64,000 bases of DNA, from positions 2,418,001 to 2,482,000 of the forward strand of contig CM049988.1 of assembly GCA_016630955.3 (NCBI GenBank), in the 5' to 3' direction. Of the stretch, positions 10,873-21,814 are shown piece by piece. This stretch comes from Didymella arachidicola. Its lineage: Eukaryota; Ascomycota; Dothideomycetes; Pleosporales; Didymellaceae. A program made the translations under genes and the position numbers. The notes under the pieces are model-generated. The model saw only the letters and a list, made by a program, of their open reading frames with translations, was not told the origin of the DNA and did not search any database. Within the stretch, counting starts at the first letter, position 1, and every line of letters begins with the position of its first letter.

Positions 10873-11537
10873 ATGCTCACCCTCTCCTCCCTCCGCACCG
10901 CACCTTCCTTCCTAACACGCTCCCCCACATCTTCGTTCCGCGTAATCGCACGCACAATGTCCTCCTCGTCCGTCCCCGCCCCAGCGGTCCAGCCATTGCA
11001 GGAATGGCTCGTCATCGTCCCCGACCACCCTGATGCGCTGCAGAAGCGGATTAGTGTGAGGGAAAAGCATCTAGAAGGGCTCAAAGGGGATAAGGAGGGG
11101 TTTTGGCTGTGGGGTGGTATGTTGGTTTCGTTTCTGGTGCACTTCTACACTCTAAACCACACTCCATTACACTCTAAACCACACGCTGAGCTACGCGCTA
11201 CACTCCACTGTATACCACTATACACCACGCCACGCTGCGCTGCGCTGCTGCGCTGCGCTACACTATAAGCTTTCTACACTTCGCTTCACTTCACTTCGCT
11301 CGCTACGCTCCCCTCGCTCCGCCGCTAACACACCCAGGCGCCACCCTCGACGAACCCATCGCAGAAAACGCAACGGGCCCGCCCAAAATGAACGGCAGCG
11401 CGATGCTGATTGGTGCGCGGACACGCGAGGAGGTCGAGGAGAGGGTTAGGGAGGATGTTTATGTGCAGGGGGGCGTGTGGGATTTGAGTAGGGTGACGAT
11501 TGTGCCGTTTAAGAGCGCTTTGAGGAAAGCTTTGTAG
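10873..11537 (+). CDS. YCII-related (YciI-like) small domain protein
   Basis: Exons 10873-11116 and 11338-11537 (phase-1 join, Gly split) give 147 aa. The ATG at 10873 opens an Arg/Ser-rich, acid-poor N-terminus (MLTLSSLRTAPSFLTRS) that looks like a mitochondrial presequence; an in-frame ATG at 10957 (MSSSSVPAP) could make a cytosolic form. The core has EWLVIVPDHPDALQKRISVREKHLEGL, then MNGSAMLIGARTREEVEERV and VYVQGGVWDLSRVTIVPFKSAL, the pattern of the ferredoxin-like YCII domain. Bacterial YciI-like proteins are small hydrolase- or dioxygenase-like enzymes; no specific reaction can be assigned. The intron is unusually long for this window (221 nt) and filled with imperfect CGCTGCGCT/CACTTC repeats. 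Confidence 0.8.
11117..11337 (+). repeat. low-complexity repeat-filled intron
   Basis: The intron of the YCII gene contains many imperfect copies of (ACAC)TCTAAACC, CGCTGCGCT and TTCACTTCGCT between a GTATGT donor and an ACCCAG acceptor. It is about four times longer than most introns here, suggesting expansion by slippage. Confidence 0.65.
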
Positions 11538-11576
11538 CTGCTTTAGCTGCTTTGCGCGAGGGATGGGAGGCGGGGA

Positions 11577-11660
11577 GATAGGTGGGGGGTGGAGGGTGGA
11601 TGGATGTGTGGATGGAGGGTGGATGGATGTGTGGATAGAGGGTGGATGGGGTGGAGGGAT
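11577..11660 (+). repeat. GGATGGATGTGTGGATGGAGGG-type minisatellite
   Basis: Downstream of the YCII stop codon are tandem imperfect copies built on GGTGGATGGATGTGTGGAT(G/A)GAG. The repeat creates long spurious His/Pro/Thr open frames on the minus strand, which are not genes. Confidence 0.7.
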
Positions 11661-11732
11661 GCATTGGTGTGTCGGTGTGTAGTTACATGCGCATGGCGCC
11701 AGGCCGAGTGCATTGCTTGCTGGAGCCATGCT

Positions 11733-12247
11733 CTAACTATTAGTGAACACGCCCTCTTGAAAATCCACAACCACCGTCTTCTGCACCACCGCGGCTGCTG
11801 ACTCCTTGAACAACTGATGTGCAGGATCGTGTTGGACGTAGTAGTCCCGGTCCTCTTTCGACACAAACCTCAGAATAAAAGCGTGGCTAAGCCCGTCCTG
11901 CAACCCCTCACCAGAGATATCCTTCCCGCCTGTAACGGACACAATATACGGTCTCCGCGTGTCCGGACGAACACACGCCTTCTTCAGCCCGAAAAACCTA
12001 GACGTGATCTGCGCGGTGTTCAGTTTTATTCCCCGGCCGTGCGCGTTCAGCGTACCTCCTTGACCGCAAAGCTAGTGGCCGAGTCCTTGAATTGGAAGAG
12101 CACAACGTGCGTCGTGTACGGTACCAGTGGGGCATGGCTGCCGAACAGGTACATCGACCACTGCACAATGGTGTTCGAGAAGATGAACAGCCCTACGATG
12201 AACAGCGCGAAGGTTAGGGCCCCGAACACTTTCCGTGGGATAAGCAT
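11733..12247 (-). CDS. Dabb (stress-responsive alpha/beta barrel) domain protein with N-terminal membrane anchor
   Basis: Exons 12247-12056 and 12008-11733, joined across a 47-nt GTACGC...GCAG intron (phase 0, CTGAAC branch-like site), give 155 aa. The start chosen is the ATG at 12247; the open frame extends upstream but loses protein character there. Residues about 8-30 (VFGALTFALFIVGLFIFS) form one hydrophobic helix, so the protein is probably membrane anchored. The Dabb fold then begins with HVVLFQFKDSATSFAVKEV and continues with SHAFILRFVSKEDRDYYVQHDPAHQLF and VVVDFQEG. Dabb domains form small dimeric barrels seen in plant stress proteins and some polyketide cyclases. The function of this membrane-linked version is unknown. 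Confidence 0.8.
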
Positions 12248-12879
12248 TGAGCGGATAGGGGGTCCCTGTGCTTGCGCAACAATGGAGTGGGTAGCGCCGT
12301 TTTGTGGGGTTCGCCGCCAACTAGGGATTGAAGCCTTGCGTTGGTCTACAATTGACGGTCGACACGCACGACAGGAGCGAAGACAACGTCGACAGTTTGC
12401 CGCGCCATGGTACTGATCTCCGGCCGTACTCCAGGCGTTCACGTGAGGAGTGAGCGCTAACCTGGAGTCAGGCTGAAGAGCGGCGAGGTGGCCATAGCTT
12501 CTACGCTCCTTCCCCATCGGTGACGTACCTGAACGCGATGATGCTCTTTGCAAATCACACCCCAGCAGAATGCGCTCGCAAGCGATGTAATTCCATCAAT
12601 TTCATCATTCGAACAGATCGCGAGTGCACAGTCCAGATCACTCCAAGGCAGTGGGGCGTCTTGCCTCGTAGAGACGGCTGAAGCTGGATTTCATAACCCT
12701 TGAGGCTAGGCTTGGCAATACGTCATATTGTGTCACGGGTTGGACTTGCAAGCCATCGTTGCGTGCCGCGAGTACAAAAGCATCCCAGCCGCTTGTCCCT
12801 CTGCCCTCATCACCACTCAGATACCCATCACTGCACTTTTACCAACTCTTCCATCTCCCACACCATCACATCATCCACA
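12248..12879. other. intergenic, divergent promoters
   Basis: The region lies between two divergently transcribed genes. No coding frame is convincing. Confidence 0.4.
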
Positions 12880-13523
12880 ATGGCCTCCCTCAGCTGTAAG
12901 TTGCTTACCCACCACTTCATGCTGTCGATTTGAGCTTGAACGAGCTCGATTACGCCAATCACGCAATCTTGACGTGTTTTGAACACAACACAAAGCAGAA
13001 TTGAAGTTTGAGAGGTTACTAACATGCATCAGACCTCCCTCCCGTCAAGCCCTCTGCCATCGCCCTCGGCACGGCCTTCAACCACGCCGTCTCTCTCGCC
13101 GTCCTCGGCCCCGTTTTCGGTGACGCCTACCGCCGCGCACAGCAGGCCAACTCCAAGGAGGAGTACTTCCACTCCAAGGAGGCTGCCACCGCCGCTGCCA
13201 CGTGGGGTAGCTCCATCGTCGGCTCTGCTGTCCAGTCGTACGGTGTTGGTGCTCTCATCAACGCTACCGGCACCCTCACCTACAAGGGCGCTGCCTACCT
13301 CGGCTCCCTGATCTTCTTCGCTTCCGCTGCTCCTTCCGTACGTTATTCTGGTATCTGCTGTAACGACTCTGGCTAATCGCATCTGCAGATCGTCTCCCAG
13401 GTCCTTACCGAGAAGCGCCCTCTTGACACCATCGCCGTCGGCGCTGTTGCCCGTGTCCTCGAGACCGTTGGTCTTTCCCTGTTCCTTACCTACTGGGGCA
13501 CCCGCACCAACCCCTTCGAGTAA
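12880..13523 (+). CDS. small multi-pass membrane protein, DUF1761-like
   Basis: Exons 12880-12895, 13033-13337 and 13389-13523 give 151 aa; phases agree at both joins. The first exon codes only MASLS plus one base, so the 137-nt first intron sits almost at the start. Four hydrophobic segments are visible: AIALGTAFNHAVSLAVLGPVFG, SIVGSAVQSYGVGALI, GAAYLGSLIFFASAAPS and DTIAVGAVARVLETVGLSLFL. The protein ends TYWGTRTNPFE. Length and pattern resemble fungal DUF1761-type membrane proteins, an assignment made from recall and not a search. Function unknown. Confidence 0.75.
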
Positions 13524-14278
13524 ATTCTAGGGTTGAGTGAAGTTCTGGCGGCTTAGATTGCCCGTCGTTTTCTGGCGTGGAGAACGAAGCGATATGCAGA
13601 GCCATCAATGGCCCGCTTCGATTATGATATGTAACATTACCCAATGAATGATTTAATTCTCCAACATAATTTGCAATACCACGTGCTATGATGATTTTTG
13701 ATAATTGAGCGGTCGTCGAAGCCGAATGTTTGTCTACATAGCTGTTTGGTAACAGTGGACCAAACAGCGTAACAACCGCACGTGTACATCAATCTGCTGC
13801 GATCCGTTTCTGCGCGATTTGACATGCATGACGTGTCAAGCCACCAATGTCCTGAGCGGAAAGCAAAGTCTGGTTCAGGTCAAACACCAAGCACGTCACA
13901 ACGCGATCGGCGCTAGCGGCGATCATCGTGGGATGGCTGGGATGGCCATTTGGCTAGGCTTCGGCTCGGCTCTACTCTATTGTGCTGCTTGACTACCGCC
14001 GAGGATTTAGTCGAGGAGCTTTCGTGTTCGGGAAGAAGTCACTCTCATGGTTGAGTCTTGGTGCTTGGCTTGTATATGTTGGAGAGGTGTGCTAACGACA
14101 AAAGTATTGCGGTTGGGGAGCTCCAAGTCCACGCTCCGGATTGTCTCTCATCGGCGTGGACTGAAGTGTCCCGGGATTCCCTTCGGGCGCATCGTGCTTC
14201 ACTCGTTCATTGCGAAGGTCTCCTGTACACGCACTCTGCATATCATGTACAGTCTTCATCCTCTATCCTGAACTTCGT
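13524..14278. other. intergenic between convergent genes
   Basis: These are the 3' flanks of the small membrane protein gene and the deacetylase gene. No supported coding region. Confidence 0.4.
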
Positions 14279-15097
14279 TCAACCACCCTTCTTCCTCCCT
14301 CTCCCAGCAGCATCCAACAACCCCGTGACCGTCGTAACCCGATACCCCCTCCTCCTCAGCTCCGGCAGCACCCTCTCCAACATCGGCACCGTCCAGCCCC
14401 TCCTATCATGACATATAATAATCCCCCCGGGCCGCGCCTTACTCAGCACATGCCTCGCGTTCACCCCCGGATACGGAATCTGCGGATCATGTGGATAGAT
14501 GCCGCCCAGCACCATCTGGAACCCCAGCGCACGGACCTGCGCGCGCATGCGCGTGCTGAAGAAGCCGCTCCCAGGGCGGAAGTACCTAGGCGGCCGCGGC
14601 AAGGCCACAGCTGCGTAGGTTTCGTTGATTTTGAGGTCCACCCATTCGAGCTCTTGTTGGAGTTTGGATGGGGGGAGGGCGCGGCTGGGCTCGTCGTGCA
14701 TCGCGTGGTTGCCGAGTTCCATGCCCGCGGCTACCAGTTCCTTGAGCACGTCTTCTTTCCCGGGGATTTGGGCGCCGATGACGAAGAATGTCGCGTGCGC
14801 TTCGTTTTCCTTGAGGACTTTGAGGATTCCGCTGGTGAACTCCGAGGGCGCGTCGTCGATTGTGAGCGCTATTAGTTTCTCTGTTCCGGCTGCGAGCGGC
14901 ACGTGCCACAGGACGTCTGGCCAGCGGTGCTGGAAGTATCGGATGAGGATGTGCGGGGGTTTGTAGATACAGTAGAATGGGAATGTGAGGGTTAGGATGG
15001 TGCTCAAGAGAAGGAACATGGCGAAGATGCGGGAGCGGCGGGCGCGCCGCTGGAGGCGGGAGGGAAGGCGGAAGAGCCGGCACGAGGGGCGGTACAT
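14279..15097 (-). CDS. NodB-type polysaccharide (chitin) deacetylase, membrane anchored
   Basis: Single exon, 272 aa. A basic N-terminus (RLPSRLQRRARRSR) followed by AMFLLLSTILTLTFPFYCIY predicts a type II membrane anchor with the enzyme outside. The NodB (CE4) motifs are in order: LIALTIDDAPSEFT (motif 1, metal-binding DD), HATFFVIGAQ, ELGNHAMHDEPS (motif 2, H-x3-H, metal ligands), RYFRPGSGFFS (motif 3) and GGIIICHDRRGW (motif 5, catalytic His region). Family enzymes remove N- or O-acetyl groups from chitin or other polysaccharides. The motifs deviate slightly from the textbook TFDD and RxPY forms, but all ligand positions are filled, so activity is plausible. The substrate is not determined. 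Confidence 0.88.
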   Translation of the reverse strand: MYRPSCRLFRLPSRLQRRARRSRIFAMFLLLSTILTLTFPFYCIYKPPHILIRYFQHRWPDVLWHVPLAAGTEKLIALTIDDAPSEFTSGILKVLKENEAHATFFVIGAQIPGKEDVLKELVAAGMELGNHAMHDEPSRALPPSKLQQELEWVDLKINETYAAVALPRPPRYFRPGSGFFSTRMRAQVRALGFQMVLGGIYPHDPQIPYPGVNARHVLSKARPGGIIICHDRRGWTVPMLERVLPELRRRGYRVTTVTGLLDAAGRGRKKGG

Positions 15098-16395
15098 TTG
15101 TGGTGGTTGAATTGCCGGAGGATCATGTCGCTGTGGGTTTTAAAGGGAACATTGGTGATTTGGTTGTTGACGTTGAAGATTGTGATGGTTGTATTCGAGG
15201 TGTTTTGGGATGTGGTCGAAAGGGGTTAGGGGTGCAGGGATCCTGTGGCTAGCGCGGTGGAGGCTCGCGAAATATTTCTGCAGCCAGACTTCTTCCCTTC
15301 GACATCTGTCTCTGCGATCGCAACAGCGTACTCGGTCAGCGTGCACTTTGTCTATCATGGTTCTAGACAGCCTGCAAGCTGATGGGGGTGCAAGCTCGAA
15401 TGAAGCAGCGCGAGAACGAAACATCAGGAACGAATTTGTCACGCTTGTTTGAAGCAACCCCCTTCTCTACAAGCCCTCTATGTATATTCCAAGAACGACA
15501 CCGTGAGCGTTTAATTGACCTGTCTGCCGATAATTGGCTACTCGGGTCTCATTGCGCTCATACATCACATATTCCACTGTTCCCCTTTGCTCTGTAACGT
15601 TTACCCTTCTCGTACCTCCTTAACTAGCGATGTACATAGCCGACGTAGCTGCCACTGAATCTGGAGCTTTCAGCAGTCGAAACGAGCGTCAATGATATGG
15701 GCGTGCAGCCTGGGTTCAACGTGCAGAGCCCCTTGAGCGCTTCCCTGGACCGTTTGAGGACTGTTCATCCAACCTGTTCCTTGAGATGGTGACCAATAGC
15801 TCGTAGCTGCTCTCATGTATCTGGACGTTACGCGGGTCGGAGTAACGGAACACGTTGCCTGCAGTGCTGTATGCCAATGAAGGTGGCTAGAATGCTTTGC
15901 GGCGGTTCCAGGAGGTCACGCATAATCTTTCCTTGGTTTCATAACCTGACATGGCTTCACATCTACCCAAGCCCTGCTTGTTCCACCTAGCCTTCCTCGG
16001 ATGTTTGTATGTATCAATTGATCTTAACACCAACGATTCCATAGCTCACTATGCGCCTGTACAAGGCCGTTCTCCTGAGTGTGTGTTCAGCTCGGGCGGA
16101 GTACTGCGCCAAATCGCCGGTCAGTGATAGCAGAAAAATTCGAACATGACGATCGACTGGCTCTGAGTCCCTCAAGGCGTTTGTTCGTGTGGTCGTATAA
16201 GTGAAGGTGGTGAGGAACGAGTCAAAAAGCGGCCACCGCCGAGGCCAATGAGGCCACCGAGCTGCTAGCCTTTCGTGGGTTCTATTCTCGACTGCACCAT
16301 CGCTGCACCACTGCATCCATCTTCTCAACTGCAAAATATAGCAGGTAGATCGACATCCACGTCGATGAATAACTGAAGACGATCCAACCTGGCCG
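15098..16395. other. 1.3-kb intergenic region
   Basis: No ORF shows recognisable protein character. The long minus-strand open frame over 16014-16856 is antisense to the HET gene's first exon and is rejected. The region probably holds promoters of the divergent deacetylase and HET genes. Confidence 0.45.
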
Positions 16396-18537
16396 ATGCC
16401 TCTGCCGAAGTCCTTACGTCGTCCTGTGCGCTGCACTTCGTCGTCGTCGTCGTCTACGGCAACACAACGACGGAAATGTCGCACGTGCAACAACCTTGAC
16501 CCAAGAGGCCATGCAAGCTCTGTACAAGACACCGAAGCCCTCAAGGAGCCTCGAGCGACATTGGACTTGGTCATTGACGCGCTAGCCCTTTCCAGTATCA
16601 AACTTTCAGCAAAGGGCGGATGTCGCTTCTGCATCGTGCTTGTCCAAGCGCTTGATGCATTTTTTGACGCATGGCGAGGAGCACGATGTAGAGTCAATGT
16701 GAACATCACAGAGAAGGGGACTATTAAGGTGAACCTTGATGGCCCACAATGGAGGAACCAAACAATCGAGATATATGCCGGATCAGGTAGGCAGCGCGTA
16801 CGCACTCTATCCAATCCTGAACGTGTCAGATAGTAATCCTTGCCACCGCATCGCATGGATGTTCAGCTCGATGCGATATGCACAACAGTATGACGACGAC
16901 AACAATAATAACTTGTCTAACATTCGGTAGTTTCTCGCGCGCCATGGCCCACACTCGGAGCAGCGCATCACATTCCAGTCAACGCTGGCTCTGACGATTC
17001 CTTCAACTTCATCCGCCGAAGCATACAAGGTTGCCTTGCGAACCCAAAACATTCCGCTTGTAAGGCGATTTGCGAGCCATCTGTCTCAGCTCCGAAGCGC
17101 CTCATTGATGTGGGCCGGTCGACGAAGCCAATCCGGCTTGTGGAAACCCAAGGAAGAGCTTTTCAGTATATTGCGCTCTCGCATTGCTGGGGTTCAGCAA
17201 CACCCATAACGGCCACAAAGGCTTCATGGGCCAAGCTAGCGGTCAACATCTCGTTTGGTGACCTCCCGCCTCTGTTCCAGGATTCAATCATCATCACACG
17301 ACAGCTTGGCCTGCGATATTTGTGGATCGACTCGTTATGTATCATCCAGGACTCTGTGAGAGACTGGGAGACAGAAGCCGCGAAGATGGCTAGCATTTAC
17401 CAGAATAGCTACCTCACGATATCAGCCACCAATGCCAGCGATAGCAGCGCAAGGTGCCTTGCAGACAGGCGGAAAGCCGTCAGAATTCCGTACGAAAACA
17501 CAACGAAGAAAGAGCTTGCGTTGCGAGCAAGGGTGTACTCCGACCATCATCCGGACACCGAGGGTAATCCAGCAAGGCCTACGGGCCCGCTGACATTGCG
17601 TGCTTGGGCATTGCAAGAGCATGTCTTGAGTACTAGAATCCTGCACTATACAGCTACAGAGCTCGTCTTCGAGTGCAGGAGCTCTTACCGCTGCGAGTGT
17701 ATGCCAGAACGCAGGACACGACCAACAACTCCAGCTCTGATCCCCAAAGCAGTCGCAAGTCGAAAAGCAGATACCATTTGGGCCGCATGGCACCGCATAG
17801 TGGAGCAGTACTCGACGCGAGAACTGACTATGCCAGGAGATAAGCTCCCAGCCATTTCCGGAATTGCAAGCAAGATCAGAAAGGCTACTCATTCGGAGTA
17901 CATTGCCGGGCTCTGGAAAAGCAATCTTGCCTTCGATCTCCTATGGCAAAGGACAGTACCATCACCAACAGATGGGAACTCCCATGCTCTCGAAACATGG
18001 CGTGCACCCTCATTTTCCTGGAGTTCGTTAAATGCGCCTGTTGGTTATTACACGCCAGATGAAGACGAACGGGAAACGTCTCGCTCGAATGTAAGCCTCG
18101 TCTCATCCACAGTGATACCCGCTGGCCTCAATGCCTTAGGTGCAGTATCCGACGCCTCTCTCACTCTTCGCGGGCCCACAGCAACGGCAATCCTCTCGAG
18201 CAAATCCACCAGTGGCAGTTGGGAATACACGTTAATCATACGAGGCACAAGTGCAATTCGAATTGCGCATGATTGTTGTCTCGTCAAGTCCCGGTGGGAG
18301 CGTTCCGATGCTGACGGAGAGCAGTGGACCGTTCGACGCGCACAGCCAGATGATTCCCTGGTTGAATTTGAAGCACCCGTGCTCTGCCTGAGCGTTGCGC
18401 GCTACAATGACTTCATCTCTGGCATTGTGTTGGGACGGTCGCATCGAAGACCTGGGAGCTGGGAACGTCTTGGTGCGTTTGCAGCAGGCACAGAAAGCCT
18501 GCGGCACGGGAAGGAAGAAGATTTGATGGTCGTATGA
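16396..18537 (+). CDS. heterokaryon-incompatibility (HET) domain protein
   Basis: Exons 16396-16786 and 16931-18537 are joined across a 144-nt GTAGGC...GGTAG intron in phase 1, giving 665 aa. The N-terminal region has a Cys pair (CRTCNNLDP) and GGCRFCIVLVQALDAFF, typical of the leader region of fungal HET proteins. The HET domain starts near residue 209 with FQYIALSHCWGS, then ITRQLGLRYLWIDSLCIIQDS, DWETEAAKMASIYQNSYLTISA, and further on PLTLRAWALQEHVLSTRILHYT. The C-terminal half has the usual weakly conserved beta-rich character. HET proteins trigger non-self recognition cell death when hyphae fuse; many family members have no known partner. No lesion was found. Confidence 0.9.
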
Positions 18538-18974
18538 GCATGCTGTGCATCTCAAGAGGATGCACGGTCAATTGGGTCTGGAAGCGCCCAAGCTCGGTGG
18601 TGAATCCCCACTAGCGCCGTCCCTTCGAAACAAATCAGGGGTATGGAACATCCTTCATTTTCGCTTGATTGCCCCAGGCCAACTTTCAGCCCCTTCAACC
18701 ATTCAGCGATGCTGTTCGCACTCAAATTGTGGGTCTGCAAATCCCCGCAGCCAAATATCAAGAAGCTTCCAAGATTGCATCCGTTTCTTCCGCTGAGCAG
18801 TCATGGGCGGGAGTCCTGGCGTGAATAGGATGTTTCATGAGCCGCAGATGTATATACTGGAAGTAACTCCACAATTCTCATCGCTATACGATCTTTGGAA
18901 GATTTGTTTCTGTCACTCTTTTTTTGACTTTGATCGCTGGTCGTTCGTTACTGTCACTTCTTGTCGTTGCAATC

Positions 18975-21332
18975 ATGCACCCCACATTCGTTCTTTCCCT
19001 CTTCGCGGCCGCCGTCTCGGCTCAACTTTCCACGATCGAGAAGCACGTTGGCAGCCTTGCCCTCTCGTCTTCGTTCGGACCTGTCAAGTCATCTTACTGG
19101 ACCGATTACCCTCACCACCGCCGCACACCTTTCGCAGTTTCGCCTGACGGCAAGTCAGCATACCTGGCCTACCTTGACGCCAGCGAGACAGGTGTCCACG
19201 TCCAGCAGGTCAACCCTTCGACTTTCGCTGCTGTTGGTGATGCCATCACCGTTGCTGGTGGTAAGGAGGCCGGTGGTCTCGTTGCCCACAATGATGGATT
19301 TGCCCTTCTGACCAACGAGGCCATGCCATCCGGTACTTCCAACGCCCCCCCTGCGAGCACTCCTGTCGCTGTCCTCTACCGCTACACCTCCGGAAAGCAG
19401 ACTTTCAAGACTTGGCTCGGTGGCCCAAGCGTTGAAGCAGAAATGGGCCTGCTCGCCTCTCCTGACATGAACGGTGACCTTGCCTACTCCGAGACCGCCG
19501 GCATGTATGGCGCATACTTCGTTGTCACTGCGTACTCCGGCTCCGCTCAGGGTCATTTCGGTGATGCTATCCAGTACGTCAATGATAGGGGTTCTCTCGA
19601 GCAGATCCAGGGCGCCAGCTCCACTTGGGGCTGCTCCCATAACACCGGTATTGCTTTCGAGGCTTCCGATTCCGTTCCTTTTGCCTCTCTCTGCTCCGAG
19701 GACCAGGGTGCTATTTGGCTTAACACTGGTGGTACCGGCATGGATAGCAGCGGTGTCAAGGTCTCTAACGAGAACGTCACCAACGGTGCTGGTAACGAAG
19801 CTATGGGTGGAATGTCTGGTTCCTACAGCGCCCTTGCTCGCTTCCAGGGCAGCGATTCCTATATCTTCTCCTGGGTCTCTCGTGGTGCCAAGGATCTGAC
19901 CACCAACGACTGGCTGGGTGCTCCCTACACTCACTCCGTTAACCGCACCGTCAACCGTAATGTTGCCATTGCCACCATGAGCGATAAGAAGACCCTCACT
20001 GGCAAGCAGGCTACCTCTGAGCTCGGCCCTGATGGTGATTCCCAGGTCAACTGGATCACCACTGGCTCCGCTGACTGCTCTAACGCTCACGTTGCTACCT
20101 TTGACAAGAGCAGTGCTCTTGTCACTTGGGAGGAGATTGCCGAGCCGACCTGCGATTACATTGCAATGGGCTGCAAAGGTGCTTACACCGGCTCGTACTT
20201 CCAGCTTGTCACAGACGGCAAGAAGGTTGGCGAGCCTGTCAAGGCCACTGATGTCTACGTTGCTGGCGATATGGTTACTATGGCTGATGGACGCGTCTGC
20301 TGGCCCTACGTTGACATGAAGTGGACTCTCGATGGCCCAGTTCAGAATGCTGCCAGCGTCAAGGAGATCTCCTTCGCCTGCCTGAGCAACGGCGGCAAAG
20401 CTTCCACTCCTGCTGCTTCCGTCCCTGCTTCCTCGACTCCTGCTGCCAGCTCTACTGCCGCTGTCAAGACCCCTGCTGCTGCCGAGAGGTCATCGTCTGT
20501 CCTTGAGAAGGTCGAGAGCGCCAGTGGCCTCCAACCCGAGGCTTCTCCTGTCCCTGAGGGCCCCACCGACTCAAGTCTGCCTACCTTCCAGTTCGCCACA
20601 TCTGGCGCGACTATCACCCCTCCCTCTACTAGCGTTCCTGCGACTGCCCTCCCTTCAGTCGAGTATACTGCTCAGTACTCCACAACCATTCCTACGGAGG
20701 TGAGCTCTCAGGCCGGCCCCACCGAGGTACCTACCCAGGTCCCTGGCATCAGCATTGGCATCAGCATCGACCAGCCCAACCCTTCCGCTACGTTCAATCT
20801 TCCTGCATCTGAGTCCTTCAACCCCACCACCGCTCCTGCTTTCACCGAGAGCACTGACATCCCCAACCCCACGATTGGCCCTGCATCTTCCAGCACTCCT
20901 TGCTCCGAAGAGACTACCGCCACCCCAGTCCCTGAGGCTCCCGTCTCCACCCCCGCTGGCGCTGAAGAAACTCCTTGCTCTGAAGAGCCTGAGGCCGCCG
21001 CAACAGGTGCTGAGGCTGAGGCCCCTACCTTCGCCCCTCTGCCCACCGAGGTACCGGTTCCTTTTCCCACCGGCACTGGCTCCCCTTCGAACAACTCCGG
21101 CCGTCCTTACCCCACTGGAAAGTGGCACCACGGTGGCCATCACGGGGGTCGTCCTCACCACACTGGCTGGAAGCCGTGGCAGCACCGCCCCAGGCCCACT
21201 GGTAGCTTCGGCCCTCGCCCTTCCGCCGGTACTGAAGCTGAGAGGTTTGACTTCGGTCTCGGCAAGGCGTCAAGCACCCCTTGTACCCTCGAGACCCGTA
21301 TCAGGCCTACTCCTACTGGTGCTGCGTACTAG
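18975..21332 (+). CDS. secreted protein with Ser/Thr/Pro-rich tail and His/Gly-rich segment
   Basis: Single exon of 785 aa from the ATG at 18975, chosen because it opens a signal peptide (MHPTFVLSLFAAAVSA before Gln-Leu); the ORF extends 51 nt further upstream. Residues about 20-490 are a globular region with regularly spaced aromatic/Gly motifs (AVSPDGKSAYLAYLD, DGFALLTNE, SGSYSALARF, AHVATFDKSSALVTWEE) and several Cys. It reads like a beta-propeller, but no family was recognised. Residues about 490-710 are Pro/Ser/Thr/Ala-rich, expected to be heavily O-glycosylated, with duplicated S-T-P-C-S-E-E units. The tail is Gly/His/Pro-rich (WHHGGHHGGRPHHTGWKPW). No clear GPI signal at the C-terminus. 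Codon use is strongly C-biased, suggesting good expression. Confidence 0.8.
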   Translation: MHPTFVLSLFAAAVSAQLSTIEKHVGSLALSSSFGPVKSSYWTDYPHHRRTPFAVSPDGKSAYLAYLDASETGVHVQQVNPSTFAAVGDAITVAGGKEAGGLVAHNDGFALLTNEAMPSGTSNAPPASTPVAVLYRYTSGKQTFKTWLGGPSVEAEMGLLASPDMNGDLAYSETAGMYGAYFVVTAYSGSAQGHFGDAIQYVNDRGSLEQIQGASSTWGCSHNTGIAFEASDSVPFASLCSEDQGAIWLNTGGTGMDSSGVKVSNENVTNGAGNEAMGGMSGSYSALARFQGSDSYIFSWVSRGAKDLTTNDWLGAPYTHSVNRTVNRNVAIATMSDKKTLTGKQATSELGPDGDSQVNWITTGSADCSNAHVATFDKSSALVTWEEIAEPTCDYIAMGCKGAYTGSYFQLVTDGKKVGEPVKATDVYVAGDMVTMADGRVCWPYVDMKWTLDGPVQNAASVKEISFACLSNGGKASTPAASVPASSTPAASSTAAVKTPAAAERSSSVLEKVESASGLQPEASPVPEGPTDSSLPTFQFATSGATITPPSTSVPATALPSVEYTAQYSTTIPTEVSSQAGPTEVPTQVPGISIGISIDQPNPSATFNLPASESFNPTTAPAFTESTDIPNPTIGPASSSTPCSEETTATPVPEAPVSTPAGAEETPCSEEPEAAATGAEAEAPTFAPLPTEVPVPFPTGTGSPSNNSGRPYPTGKWHHGGHHGGRPHHTGWKPWQHRPRPTGSFGPRPSAGTEAERFDFGLGKASSTPCTLETRIRPTPTGAAY

Positions 21333-21814
21333 GCGGTCACCAAGTCCCTGAACAAAGGGAAAGGAATGTATAAGGAAAAGATACGGGCTGGACTTGTGAA
21401 TTGGTCTTGCAACCGCAACCTCTTTGTACCTTTGAGTATCTTCTTGTAAATATTTTCCAAAACGATCTATGGATGCATGACGCTTGTCAACTTTCGAGTA
21501 TTATCGCAACTCTGCCACTTGCTGTCCAGTGTCTTCCTTATGTCAACCAGTAGACTTACGTCGACCCTCGACGCATGTTTTCTAGCTTAGCGTGCCACTT
21601 CCTGTTCAAGTGTTATGAGTCTTGATGTTGACCATAAGACACCTCCATATAGTACTCTGCTACTATAACATTAACTATCGGCCTTATTGTTAAGGGCCGT
21701 TCACAGGCTTATCTCAGCTAACGCTTGCTTTCTAGCGCCTGACACGGCTTGTGACAACATCATTTTCTCCATAGACTCTAATCCCTTCTCATGCGCCATC
21801 TTCATGCACTCATC
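21333..21814. other. intergenic, start of degraded A/T-richer island
   Basis: No coding region. From about 21.5 kb the base composition is visibly more A/T-rich than the flanking genes. Confidence 0.4.

Noticed and set aside
11325..11729. Pro/His-rich minus-strand ORF downstream of the YCII gene
   Set aside because: It is produced by the GGATGGATG minisatellite and overlaps the YCII exon.
16014..16856. 280-codon open frame on the minus strand
   Set aside because: It is antisense to the first exon of the HET gene; composition and Arg/His/Ser richness are those of a shadow frame.
19155..20090. 311-codon minus-strand frame inside the secreted-protein gene
   Set aside because: Antisense artefact of C-biased third codon positions; no domain character.
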